Assembly: GCF_000308615.1 (NCBI RefSeq) | Contig: NZ_BAGB01000063.1 | Span: 27,581 to 91,580 of the forward strand | Direction: 5' to 3' | From: Nocardia jiangxiensis NBRC 101359 | GTDB lineage: Bacteria; Actinomycetota; Actinomycetes; Mycobacteriales; Mycobacteriaceae | Length of the DNA: 64,000 nt | Part shown: positions 36,975-45,187 of the stretch, one piece after another | Layout: the number at the start of each line of letters is the position of its first letter | How positions within the stretch are numbered: the stretch's first letter is position 1 | Program-made: the position numbers and the translations under genes | The notes under the pieces: model-generated | What the model was told of the DNA's origin: nothing | Seen by the model: the letters and a program-made list of their open reading frames with translations, nothing else | Database searches by the model: none

Positions 36975-37026
36975 GCACTCGAGACTCGGGCTCCGCCCAT
37001 GCGCTTCGAGTGCTCACCGGCGAGCC
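36962..37026. terminator. bidirectional terminator between copA and rsmA
   Basis: Perfectly complementary 21-base arms (36962-36982 and 37006-37026) enclose a 23-base loop, beginning inside the last codons of copA. It lies between convergent genes and has no T-tract. Confidence 0.7.
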
Positions 37027-37074
37027 GGCCGCGAACGGTCGCTCGAAGACTCGCTCCATACGGGGTCGGCGAAG

Positions 37075-37956
37075 TCAGCTCTGGTCCGCGAGGCGGACGA
37101 AGGCCGCGGTGTCGAGGGTTTCGCCGCGGGCCGTGGGGGCGATGCCCGCGGCGAGGAGGCGGCGTTCGGCCTCCGCGGGTGAGCCTGCCCAGGCGCCGAG
37201 TGCGGCGCGTAATGTCTTGCGGCGCTGGGCGAATGCGGCGTCGACCACCTCGAAGACGCGGGTGCGGTGCGCCGTGTCGAGCGACCAGGGCGGTTGTGCG
37301 AAACGATCGATCCGGACCAGTCCGGACTCGACCTGCGGAACCGGCCAGAACACCTGCCGCCCAACCGATCCCGCCCGGCGGACGGCGCCGAAGAAGCCGG
37401 CCTTCACGCTCGGCACGCCGTAGGTCCGGGAGCCCGGTTCGGCGGCGAGGCGATCGGCGACCTCGGCCTGCACCATCACCAGAGCCGTTGTGATGCTCGG
37501 CAATTCGGCCAGCAGATGCAGCAGCACGGGCACCGCGACGTTGTACGGCAGATTCGCGACCAGTGCGGTCGGCTGCGCGGGCAGGTCCGGCGCGCGCACT
37601 CGCAACGCATCCGCACGCACGACCGAGAGCCGATCGGCCAGTTCCGGCGCGCGATCGGCCACGGTCTCCGGAAGATGTTGCGCCAGAACCGGATCGATCT
37701 CCACCGCGACCACCCGGTCCACCACGTCCAGCAGCGCCAGAGTCAGCGAACCCAGCCCCGGCCCGACCTCGAGCACCACGTCCTCGCGTCCGACTCCCGC
37801 GGCCGCCACGATCCGCCGCACGGTATTCGCGTCGTGCACGAAATTCTGTCCGAGCTGTTTGGTCGGCCGCACCCCGAACCGCTCCGCCAGCACCCGCACC
37901 TCGGCTGGACCGAGCAACCCGGCCTGACCACGGGCAACGACCTCTGATTCGGACAC
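37075..37956 (-). CDS. rsmA: 16S rRNA (A1518/A1519-N6,N6) dimethyltransferase
   Basis: A 293-residue KsgA-family methyltransferase that dimethylates two adenosines near the 3' end of 16S rRNA. It has KQLGQNFVHDANTVRRIV, the SAM loop VLEVGPGLGSLTLALLD, VEIDPVLAQ, and the catalytic NLPYNVAVPVLLH (NLPY), plus VQAEVADRLAAEPGSRTYG. GTG at 37956 has no ribosome site, but TAGGTT lies exactly seven bases upstream on the minus strand, so the message is probably leaderless. It is convergent with copA. Confidence 0.95.
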   Translation of the reverse strand: MSESEVVARGQAGLLGPAEVRVLAERFGVRPTKQLGQNFVHDANTVRRIVAAAGVGREDVVLEVGPGLGSLTLALLDVVDRVVAVEIDPVLAQHLPETVADRAPELADRLSVVRADALRVRAPDLPAQPTALVANLPYNVAVPVLLHLLAELPSITTALVMVQAEVADRLAAEPGSRTYGVPSVKAGFFGAVRRAGSVGRQVFWPVPQVESGLVRIDRFAQPPWSLDTAHRTRVFEVVDAAFAQRRKTLRAALGAWAGSPAEAERRLLAAGIAPTARGETLDTAAFVRLADQS

Positions 37957-37963
37957 GCCCGTC

Positions 37964-37969
37964 AACCTA
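37964..37969 (-). promoter_or_regulatory. -10 element of a leaderless promoter for rsmA
   Basis: TAGGTT on the minus strand, seven bases before the GTG start at 37956. Confidence 0.5.
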
Positions 37970-38023
37970 CCAACCCCGCAGGCACACACCCCGCACCCGG
38001 CCCGCCGGCCCCTCGCCGGTGAG

Positions 38024-39181
38024 TTACCGCCGGGTGGGTGTGGCCTGGATACGTGCGGCGAAATCGCTGATGGCCGACCACATCCGAGGATTCAGCTGGC
38101 AGTGGCTGCCGCGGCCGACAACGGTGCGGAAGTCCACGCCCCCGGCGGCGAACTGGGCGGCCAGGGTGGCATGCAGCGGACCTGGGACCGTGGTGTCGGT
38201 GATATTGGTCAGCAGCAGGATCGGGGCGTCGTATCCGCTGGTGGGGACGGCCATGTAGGAGGTGAGGGCGGTGCGGAAGGCGTCGGTGGTCAGTTGACGG
38301 TCGAGCAGATCGCCGATCGACGCGCCGTCCGCGCGGCGCATGATGGCGCCCAGGCACAGGTCCCCGATCCCGTCGACGAGGTCACGGCCGCGGGGGCTCA
38401 GATAGCTGTCGACGGCGACCTCCGGATGCGTCGCCCGCAGCCCGGCCAGGATCATGGCGATGAACGTGGTCGTGCCGGTGTCGCTCACGCCGCGGAGGTT
38501 CGGCACCCACGGACCGGTCACGGGCAGCAGCGCCTCGATATCGGATTCCGGATCGACGGTGATGGTGCCGCGGAAATCCAGATCGGGCGCATAGGTGTGC
38601 TGTAGATGCGCGGTACCCAGCGCCGCCTGCCCGCCCTGCGATCCGCCGATCACGGCCCAGGTCCGGGACAGCGCCGGATGGGTCGCGCGGGCCGCGCGCA
38701 CCAGATCGATGGTGGCGGTCGCTTCGGTGTTCAGCTCCAGATACGGGTGCGGGCCGGTGCGGAATCGCCCCAGGCCCAGGTAATCCGGTGCGACGACCGC
38801 GAATCCCTTGGCCAGGAAGTACTGCACGATCCGGTTGTCCTCCTGCTGACCGAGCGAGCCCGTCGCGGTGGTCTGCCCGCCGCAGCCCGCGCCCAGACCC
38901 GAGGTGCCGTGGTCGTAGGCCATGATCGGCCAGCCGCCGGCCGGCGCCCGGCCCGGCGGAACGAACAGTGCGCCACTGGCCCGCTGCGGCGTGCCGTCCG
39001 ATCCGGTCATCCAGTAGTCGAGGATGGAACCGCCCGCAATGCCGCGCCAGCTGTCGGCCTGTGGCAGAACGCCGATCGCGTTCCCCGGCACGGCGGCATC
39101 CGCGGGTGCGGCTGTCGTCCACACGGCGCTCACCGCGATCGCGGCCGCCATCACCATCGGCCCCCAGCCCCGCCACCGCAT
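38024..39181 (-). CDS. secreted lipase-family protein (LIP type)
   Basis: A 385-residue alpha/beta hydrolase of the secretory lipase family. A signal peptide is visible: MRWRG, then MVMAAAIAVSAVWTTAAPADA with cleavage near residue 29. The nucleophile Ser lies in VIGGSQGGQAAL, DHGTSGLGAGC is an oxyanion-side motif, and GSHCQLN near the C-terminus offers the catalytic His. An Asp in TNITDTTVP completes the triad. Actinobacteria use such enzymes on host or environmental lipids. It is divergent from an SDR gene. Confidence 0.9.
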   Translation of the reverse strand: MRWRGWGPMVMAAAIAVSAVWTTAAPADAAVPGNAIGVLPQADSWRGIAGGSILDYWMTGSDGTPQRASGALFVPPGRAPAGGWPIMAYDHGTSGLGAGCGGQTTATGSLGQQEDNRIVQYFLAKGFAVVAPDYLGLGRFRTGPHPYLELNTEATATIDLVRAARATHPALSRTWAVIGGSQGGQAALGTAHLQHTYAPDLDFRGTITVDPESDIEALLPVTGPWVPNLRGVSDTGTTTFIAMILAGLRATHPEVAVDSYLSPRGRDLVDGIGDLCLGAIMRRADGASIGDLLDRQLTTDAFRTALTSYMAVPTSGYDAPILLLTNITDTTVPGPLHATLAAQFAAGGVDFRTVVGRGSHCQLNPRMWSAISDFAARIQATPTRR

Positions 39182-39367
39182 CCGAACCCCTCACCGTCGC
39201 ATCGGACAACGTCCGGGCGATCGTATCGATCCTTCTCGTGAACCCATTGTGAAAGTCACGGCGTGTCGTTCCGGCGCATTGACTCAGACTGATACACGTT
39301 CTAATTTTCTGACTGACCGCATCGGAGCCGGTGCGGCCCACCCGCACAGTCGAGAGGTTGGCACACA

Positions 39368-40135
39368 ATGCAGCGCAGGCATGAGGGACGGCGGATTCTC
39401 GTCACGGGCGCGGGTTCGGGTATCGGGCGGGGCGTCGCGCTGCGACTGCTCGCCGAGGGCGCCACGCTGGTGGCCGCCGATATCGCCGAGACCGGTCTGA
39501 AGGAAACCACGGAGGGGGCCGCGGCAGCCGATCGCGATCGACTGCACACCGTCCGCATCGACGTCGCCGATCCCGAATCCGTCCGCGCCGGTTGCACATC
39601 GGCGCTGGACACCCTCGGCGGACTCGACGTTCTGGTGAACGCCGCGGGCATCATGCGCAGCGCGCACACCCACGAAATGCCGTTCGAGGATTGGAATCAG
39701 GTCATCGGCGTGAACCTCACCGGCACCTTCCTGATGTGCCAGGCGATGCTGCCGCGCCTGATCGAATCCGATCACCCGGTGATCGTGAACTTCTCCTCCA
39801 CCGCCGCCTTCGGCTCGAATCCGTACATGGCCGCCTACTCCGCCTCCAAGGGCGGCGTCAACGCGCTGACCCACTCGCTGGCCCTGGAATACGTCAAACA
39901 CGGTCTGCGCGCGGTGAACATCGTCCCGGGCGGCATCAACACCGGCATCACCTCGGGCCTGCAACTGCCCGCCGATGCCGACTGGAACCTGATGGCCCGC
40001 CTCACCGGCTGGCTCAACAACGGCGCGCTCGGCGACCCGAAGGACATCGCGGGCGTCGTCGCGATGGTCGCCTCCGAAGAGGGCCGCTACATCACCGGCA
40101 GCGAAATCCGCGTCGACGGCGGAGCATTGATGTAA
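39368..40135 (+). CDS. short-chain dehydrogenase/reductase
   Basis: A 255-residue classical SDR oxidoreductase: TGAGSGIGRG for NAD(P) binding, NAAG in LVNAAGIMRS, Ser in SSTAAF, and the catalytic YSASK. An Asp at the end of beta-2 (VAADIAE) favours NAD(H). The C-terminus ends VDGGALM. Substrate unknown. It is divergent from the lipase and 4 bases after its stop begins rpfB's opposite-strand end, so it converges with rpfB. Confidence 0.92.
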   Translation: MQRRHEGRRILVTGAGSGIGRGVALRLLAEGATLVAADIAETGLKETTEGAAAADRDRLHTVRIDVADPESVRAGCTSALDTLGGLDVLVNAAGIMRSAHTHEMPFEDWNQVIGVNLTGTFLMCQAMLPRLIESDHPVIVNFSSTAAFGSNPYMAAYSASKGGVNALTHSLALEYVKHGLRAVNIVPGGINTGITSGLQLPADADWNLMARLTGWLNNGALGDPKDIAGVVAMVASEEGRYITGSEIRVDGGALM

Positions 40136-41263
40136 CTAGCCGATTCCGAGGCGGCTGGTGCAGGTGGGCCAGGCGCCCCAGCCCTGGCGGGCGCGGGTCT
40201 TCTCGGCGATGGCGATCTGCTCGTTGCGGGTCGCCAGGTCGGGGCGGGGGGCGTATTTCAAGCCGCCCTGGCGTGCCCAGGTGTTCTGGTCGAACTGGAC
40301 GCCGCCGAAATAGCCGTTGCCGGTGTTGATCGCCCAGTTGCCGCCGGATTCGCATTTGGCCAGCGCGTCCCAGATGTGGCCGTCGCGGACCGGCGGGACC
40401 TCGGTGCCGGGTTTGGCGCCCTTGCGGATGGTCTTGGGCTGGGACGGCACGACGACCGAGCTGGAGACCTGATTCTTGCCCGTGACGATGCCGTTCACGA
40501 TGGACACCGCATACGTCACGTCCTGCACGCCGGGCTTGCCGGGATTCTCCACCGTGGTGCGATCCATATTCATGGTCGGATCGTCGACGTCCTTCTCCGT
40601 CGGCGGCAGCGGTACCCGTTCGACGCGGTTCACGGTGCGCTTGCGGGTGACGGTGATCTGCATCCCGTCGGTCAGCGGGGTGCTCGCGACCGGTTGCACC
40701 GAGTCCTGATCGACCAGCGGCGAACCCTGAACCTTCAGCAACTGGCCGACCGTCGGCGCGGCGAGCCGGACGTACTTCGCCTTGCGGCCGTTGTCGGCCA
40801 ACAGCACCGTGTGCGGACTGGTGATCGAGAGCGTCCCGCCGGTCAGCGGGAGCGAGGTCGGGCGGGACGGCGAGACGAAGACGTCGTTCGGGATCTTCAG
40901 CTGGGACAACGCATCGGACACGGTATTACCGGTGGTCCAGGCCGTCTGGGGGCTGCCGTCGACCACCATGGCGACCTGACGGCCGCGATCGAAGGTGATG
41001 GTCGCCCCGTTGGCGACCTCGGAACCGGCGCTCGGGGTCACCGCATCGTGACCGTCGATCCGGTAACCCGCGGATTTCAGCACGCCGCGCACACTGCCCG
41101 CCATGGTCGTGAACGTGGTCGTCTGCCCGTCGACGACGAGGGTGATCGTCTTGCGGTCGATGATGGCCAGACCCGCACCCAGGATCAACGTGATCAGCAG
41201 CGCCGCGACCGCCGTGTACAGCATCGGCGAACGTGACGAGTTGATCCGCGCTAAAGCGGACAT
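40136..41263 (-). CDS. rpfB: resuscitation-promoting factor RpfB
   Basis: A 375-residue secreted cell-wall glycosidase that cleaves peptidoglycan during exit from dormancy. It has an N-terminal membrane anchor (LYTAVAALLITLILGAGLAII), three DUF348 repeats (about residues 30-210), a G5 domain (about 210-290), and the Rpf catalytic domain HIWDALAKCESGGNWAINTGNGYFGGVQF with the catalytic Glu in the KCESGG motif. Length matches RpfB. In mycobacteria it leads rpfB-rsmA-ispE; here lipase and SDR genes separate them. Confidence 0.96.
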   Translation of the reverse strand: MSALARINSSRSPMLYTAVAALLITLILGAGLAIIDRKTITLVVDGQTTTFTTMAGSVRGVLKSAGYRIDGHDAVTPSAGSEVANGATITFDRGRQVAMVVDGSPQTAWTTGNTVSDALSQLKIPNDVFVSPSRPTSLPLTGGTLSITSPHTVLLADNGRKAKYVRLAAPTVGQLLKVQGSPLVDQDSVQPVASTPLTDGMQITVTRKRTVNRVERVPLPPTEKDVDDPTMNMDRTTVENPGKPGVQDVTYAVSIVNGIVTGKNQVSSSVVVPSQPKTIRKGAKPGTEVPPVRDGHIWDALAKCESGGNWAINTGNGYFGGVQFDQNTWARQGGLKYAPRPDLATRNEQIAIAEKTRARQGWGAWPTCTSRLGIG

Positions 41264-41468
41264 CCTTCAAACTCCGGCATGGTCACAATACGATAACGGG
41301 CAGGTCGGGCCCGACGACCACACGTGGTAGAGCAGGCAGTTTCCAGATCACGAAGCAATATCGACAACGCAGGGGTGTAACAGGTGCCGTAATAGTAGTG
41401 ACACCGGACACAATCCCGCATCTCGAGGTGTGTCGGTGTGACACATCCCACTGCGCATGCTGTACCGG
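41264..41468 (-). promoter_or_regulatory. rpfB upstream region with dyad and small overlapping frame
   Basis: The 205-base gap between tatD and rpfB is relatively AT-rich. It holds a dyad, TGTGTC-N5-GACACA (41429-41445), a TACTAT-like -10 on the minus strand (41392-41397), and TATTGT (41285-41290) close to rpfB. A nine-codon frame (41251-41280, MPEFEGCPL) overlaps the rpfB start; it may be translated only if transcription begins at the distant promoter. Confidence 0.45.
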
Positions 41469-42302
41469 TCAGGATCCGATGCGGTAGACGCGTTCGGCGT
41501 TGGCGGTGGTCTGCCTGGCGAGTTCGAACGGATCCTGGTCACGCGTCTGCGCCAGGGAACGCACCGTGTAGGGCAGGCAGTACGGCTCGTTCGGAGCGCC
41601 GCGGAACGGGTGCGGCGTCAGGAACGGGGCATCGGTCTCGACCAGGATCTGCTCATCGGGCACGAGCTTGGCGGCCTCGCGCAGGTCGTGCGCGTTCTTG
41701 AAGCTGACGGTGCCGGAGAAGGACAGCACGTACCCCTCCTCCACGCAGGCCAACGCCATGTTCGCGGCCGAGGAGAAACAGTGGAAGATCACCGTTTCGG
41801 GTGCACCCTCGTCCAGCAGCACCGCGAGCAAGTCGTGATCGGCCTCGCGATTGTGGATCATCAGCGGTTTGCCGAGCCGTTTGGCCAGGTCGATATGCCA
41901 GCGGAAACCCTCGACCTGCTCCTCGACCCCGGCGCAGCCCTCGAGTTTGCCGGGCCAGTAGTAGTCCAGACCGGTCTCCCCGACCGCGACGACGCGAGGA
42001 TCGGCGGCCAGCTGCTCGAGTTCGCGCATGGCCGCATCGTCCAGGGCGTTCGCGCGGGTGGGATGCAGTGCGACCGCGGCGTAAACCCGCGAATCCCAGT
42101 GCGCGGCACGCACCGCGAACCGGGCGGCATCGAGGTCGTCGGCGATCGTGACGACCCGCCCGACACCGACCGCGGCGGCCCGATCCACCACGGCGGCAAC
42201 CGATTCCGCATCGGTCGCACCGCAGGCGTCGAGGTGGGTGTGCGCGTCCACCAACGGGGACAGCGGCTCGGGCGGTTCGGGTGCGGGCCGGGCGCTAGGC
42301 AT
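41469..42302 (-). CDS. tatD: TatD family hydrolase
   Basis: A 277-residue metal-dependent deoxyribonuclease. The metal site is visible as LVDAHTHLDACG (HxH), GETGLDYYW, IHNREADHDLL and TDAPFLTPHPFRGAPNEP. The name comes from its genomic link with the Tat system in enterobacteria; it is a 3'-5' exonuclease on DNA. It is divergent from metG with a 58-base gap, the arrangement also known in mycobacteria. Confidence 0.93.
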   Translation of the reverse strand: MPSARPAPEPPEPLSPLVDAHTHLDACGATDAESVAAVVDRAAAVGVGRVVTIADDLDAARFAVRAAHWDSRVYAAVALHPTRANALDDAAMRELEQLAADPRVVAVGETGLDYYWPGKLEGCAGVEEQVEGFRWHIDLAKRLGKPLMIHNREADHDLLAVLLDEGAPETVIFHCFSSAANMALACVEEGYVLSFSGTVSFKNAHDLREAAKLVPDEQILVETDAPFLTPHPFRGAPNEPYCLPYTVRSLAQTRDQDPFELARQTTANAERVYRIGS

Positions 42303-42360
42303 GCGTCGAGGGGATATTCACGCGAAGGGTCGAAGGCACGCGCATTAGAGTAGAGCCACC

Positions 42361-43920
42361 ATGAGTGCATCCTCACGCCCCGCCTTCTACATCACCACGG
42401 CCATCGCCTACCCGAACGGTGCGCCGCACATCGGGCACGCCTACGAGTACATCTCCACCGACGCGCTGGCCCGGTTCAAGCGCCTCGACGGGTACGAGGT
42501 GTTCTTCATGACCGGCACCGACGAGCACGGCCAGAAGGTGCAGCAGGCCGCGCGGGCAGCGGACGTTCCGGTGCAGGAGTACGCCTCGCGCAACTCGGAC
42601 GTGTTCGAGCGCATGGACAAGGTGCTGGACATCTCCTTCGACCGGTTCATCCGCACCACCGACGAGGATCACCAGGCCGCGTCCATCGCGATCTGGGAGC
42701 GGATGCACGCGCGGGGCGACATCTACCTGGACACCTACGCGGGCTGGTACTCGGTGCGCGACGAGGCGTTCTACACCGACGAGGAGACCACGGTCCTCGA
42801 GGACGGCACCCGGATCTCGACCGAAACCCGCACCCCGGTGGAGTGGACCGAGGAGTCGAACTACTTCTTCCGGCTGTCCAACTACCAGGACGAGCTGCTC
42901 GAGCTGTACGAGACGCACCCGGAGTTCATCGCGCCCGCCACACGGCGCAACGAGATCGTCAGCTACGTCAAGGCCGGGCTGAAGGATCTGTCCATCTCGC
43001 GCACCACCTTCGACTGGGGCGTTCCGGTGCCCGGCGATCCGGAGCACGTGATGTACGTATGGGTGGACGCGCTCACCAACTACCTCACCGGCGCCGGCTT
43101 CCCGAACACCGATTCCGCTGCGTTCCAACGGTTCTGGCCCGCCGACGTGCACATCATCGGCAAGGACATCACCCGTTTCCACACGGTGTACTGGCCCGCG
43201 TTCCTGCTGTCCGCCGGAATCGAACTGCCGAAACGCGTTTTCGTGCACGGATTCCTGTACAACAAGGGCGAGAAGATGTCCAAGTCGGTCGGCAACGTGG
43301 TCGACCCGCTGGCCCTGGTCGAGGGCTACGGCCTGGACGCGGTGCGCTTCTTCCTGCTGCGTGAGATCTCCTACGGGCAGGACGGGTCCTACAGCCACGA
43401 GGCGATCGTCGGCCGGATCAACTCCGACCTGGCCAACGAATACGGCAATCTCGCCCAGCGCAGCCTGAAAATGGTTGCCCGCGACTGCAATTCGGCCGTG
43501 CCGACGCCCGGCGAGTTCACCGACGCCGATCGCGAACTGCTGGACCGCGCGAACGGTCTGCTCGAGCGCTGCCGCGCCGAATTCGACCAGCAGCAGATCC
43601 ATCTCGCGCTCGAGGCGATCTGGCTGACCCTGGGCGAGACGAACCGCTACTTCTCCGCCCAGCAGCCCTGGGCGCTCGCGAAATCGGGCACCCCGGAGGA
43701 TCTCGCACGCGAGGCGACGGTGCTGTACGTCACCCTCGAGGTGCTGCGCATCGTCTCGATCCTGGTTCAGCCGGTCATCCCCGGTTCGGCCGGCAAGATC
43801 CTCGACCTGCTCGCCCAGACCGGCCGCACCTTCGCCGATATCGCCACCCCGATCGAGGCAGGTCTGCCCCTGCCCGCGCCGGAGCCGGTCTTCCCGAAGT
43901 ACATCGAACCCAAGGACTGA
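42361..43920 (+). CDS. metG: methionine-tRNA ligase
   Basis: A 519-residue class I synthetase charging tRNA-Met. The ATP-binding HIGH motif is HIGH in PHIGHAYEY (near residue 20), and the second motif is KMSKSVGNV (near residue 302). ITTAIAYPNGAPHIGHAYEYISTDALARFKRL is typical. It lacks the C-terminal tRNA-binding domain found in some bacteria. A TAGAGT hexamer lies 9 bases before the ATG. The initiator tRNA gene lies about 9 kb to the left. Confidence 0.96.
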   Translation: MSASSRPAFYITTAIAYPNGAPHIGHAYEYISTDALARFKRLDGYEVFFMTGTDEHGQKVQQAARAADVPVQEYASRNSDVFERMDKVLDISFDRFIRTTDEDHQAASIAIWERMHARGDIYLDTYAGWYSVRDEAFYTDEETTVLEDGTRISTETRTPVEWTEESNYFFRLSNYQDELLELYETHPEFIAPATRRNEIVSYVKAGLKDLSISRTTFDWGVPVPGDPEHVMYVWVDALTNYLTGAGFPNTDSAAFQRFWPADVHIIGKDITRFHTVYWPAFLLSAGIELPKRVFVHGFLYNKGEKMSKSVGNVVDPLALVEGYGLDAVRFFLLREISYGQDGSYSHEAIVGRINSDLANEYGNLAQRSLKMVARDCNSAVPTPGEFTDADRELLDRANGLLERCRAEFDQQQIHLALEAIWLTLGETNRYFSAQQPWALAKSGTPEDLAREATVLYVTLEVLRIVSILVQPVIPGSAGKILDLLAQTGRTFADIATPIEAGLPLPAPEPVFPKYIEPKD

Positions 43921-44027
43921 GGCGTACCCGCGGCGATCCGCCACCCGGAGCGCCTGGGCGGATATCGACTCTGGGACAACAAGTCTCGCCACTGGTGAGC
44001 GTGAGTGCACGAGCAGAGGAGGACCGA

Positions 44028-44294
44028 GTGAAAGCCGTCGTTATCGGGGAACCCTCGGGCGCCACCATGGAAGCGATCATGAGCGTCTATCCACGACACA
44101 AGCAGGTCGTGGACAAGTTCATCGCCCGCGGCGTAGTGATCGGAATCGGCCCTTTCTCCGATCTGGGAAACATGGCGATCTTCACCACTCGAGCCGCGGC
44201 CGAACAGTTCACCCGGGAAGACCCCTTCATACTCGAAGGTCTGGTGAAGTCCTTCGAGATCAAGGACTGGAACGACACGCTGCTACCCGAATAG
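44028..44294 (+). CDS. YciI-like protein
   Basis: An 88-residue protein of the YCII-related dimeric alpha+beta fold. It shows PRHKQVVDKFIARGVVIGIGPFSD, TTRAAAEQFTREDPF and VKSFEIKDWND, close to family sequences in which an early His and a central Asp make a small active site. GTG at 44028 has AGGAGG before it. It follows metG with a gap of about 107 bases. Role unknown. Confidence 0.82.
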   Translation: MKAVVIGEPSGATMEAIMSVYPRHKQVVDKFIARGVVIGIGPFSDLGNMAIFTTRAAAEQFTREDPFILEGLVKSFEIKDWNDTLLPE

Positions 44295-44299
44295 CCACG

Positions 44300-45148
44300 T
44301 CAGCTCGAACGCGCTGCCAGCACCGCGTCGTAGAGTTCCCGCCGCGACGTGCCGTTCGCGGCGGCGACCTCGGCGCAGGCATCCTTGAGGCGAAGTCCTT
44401 TGGCGACAAGGGATTCCACCCTGTCGACGAGGTCCGCGGGTTCGGCCGCCACCGGTTGCGCGCCCTCCAGCACGACGGTGATCTCCCCGCGGGCCCCCTC
44501 GACGGCCCAGTCGGCGAGTTCGGCCAGCGTGCCGCGCACGACCTCCTCGTAGGTCTTGGTCAGTTCGCGGCACACCGCGGCGCGGCGGGACGGGCCGAGA
44601 ACCTCGACGGCGTCGGCGAGACAGGCGGCGAGGCGATGCGGGGCCTCGAAGAAGACCACGGCGCGCGGCTCGGCGGCGAGAGTGCCCAGCCACTGTTTGC
44701 GCTGTCCGCTCTTGCGCGGAGCGAAGCCGTCGAAGCAGAAACGTTCCATCGGCAGGCCGGACAGCGCCAGCGCGGTCGTCACCGCGGACGGGCCGGGCAG
44801 ACAGGTCACCGGCAGCCCCCGCTCGACGCAGGCCGCGACCATCCGATATCCCGGATCGCTCACCGACGGCATCCCCGCATCGGTGACCAGCAGAACCGTT
44901 CGCCCCTCGGCGATCTCGTCCAACAGGACCGGGATGCGCGCGGCCTCGACGTGATCGTAGAAACTCACCACGCGCCCGGTGATCTCCACACCCAGCGCCT
45001 TGGCCAGCGCGCGGGTGCGGCGGGTGTCCTCGGCGGCGACGACGTCCGCCGAACCGAGCGCGTCCCGCAGGCGTTGTGACGCATCACCGATCTCGCCCAT
45101 CGGCGTCGCCGCCAGCATCAAACGTCCGGTGCCCACAGTGGTATCCAC
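44300..45148 (-). CDS. rsmI: 16S rRNA (C1402-2'-O) methyltransferase
   Basis: A 282-residue tetrapyrrole-methylase-fold enzyme methylating the ribose of C1402. It shows ATPMGEIGDASQRLRDALGSADVVAAEDTRRTRALAKALG, the SAM loop LVTDAGMPSVSDPGYRMV, CLPGPSAVTTALALSGLP and FFEAPHRL. GTG at 45148 has no ribosome site but TAGGGT six bases upstream on the minus strand; leaderless transcription is likely. It is divergent from pmt with 39 bases between the starts. Confidence 0.95.
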   Translation of the reverse strand: MDTTVGTGRLMLAATPMGEIGDASQRLRDALGSADVVAAEDTRRTRALAKALGVEITGRVVSFYDHVEAARIPVLLDEIAEGRTVLLVTDAGMPSVSDPGYRMVAACVERGLPVTCLPGPSAVTTALALSGLPMERFCFDGFAPRKSGQRKQWLGTLAAEPRAVVFFEAPHRLAACLADAVEVLGPSRRAAVCRELTKTYEEVVRGTLAELADWAVEGARGEITVVLEGAQPVAAEPADLVDRVESLVAKGLRLKDACAEVAAANGTSRRELYDAVLAARSS

Positions 45149-45187
45149 ATCGCCACCCTAGGCCCGACCCCACTTAGACTCGTCTGC
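45149..45187. promoter_or_regulatory. compact back-to-back leaderless promoters of rsmI and pmt
   Basis: The 39-base gap holds TAGGGT on the minus strand (45155-45160) six bases from the rsmI GTG, and TAGACT on the plus strand (45175-45180) seven bases from the pmt GTG. The -10 elements face away from each other with 14 bases between them, so the -35 region of each would fall in the other's transcribed region. Confidence 0.6.
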
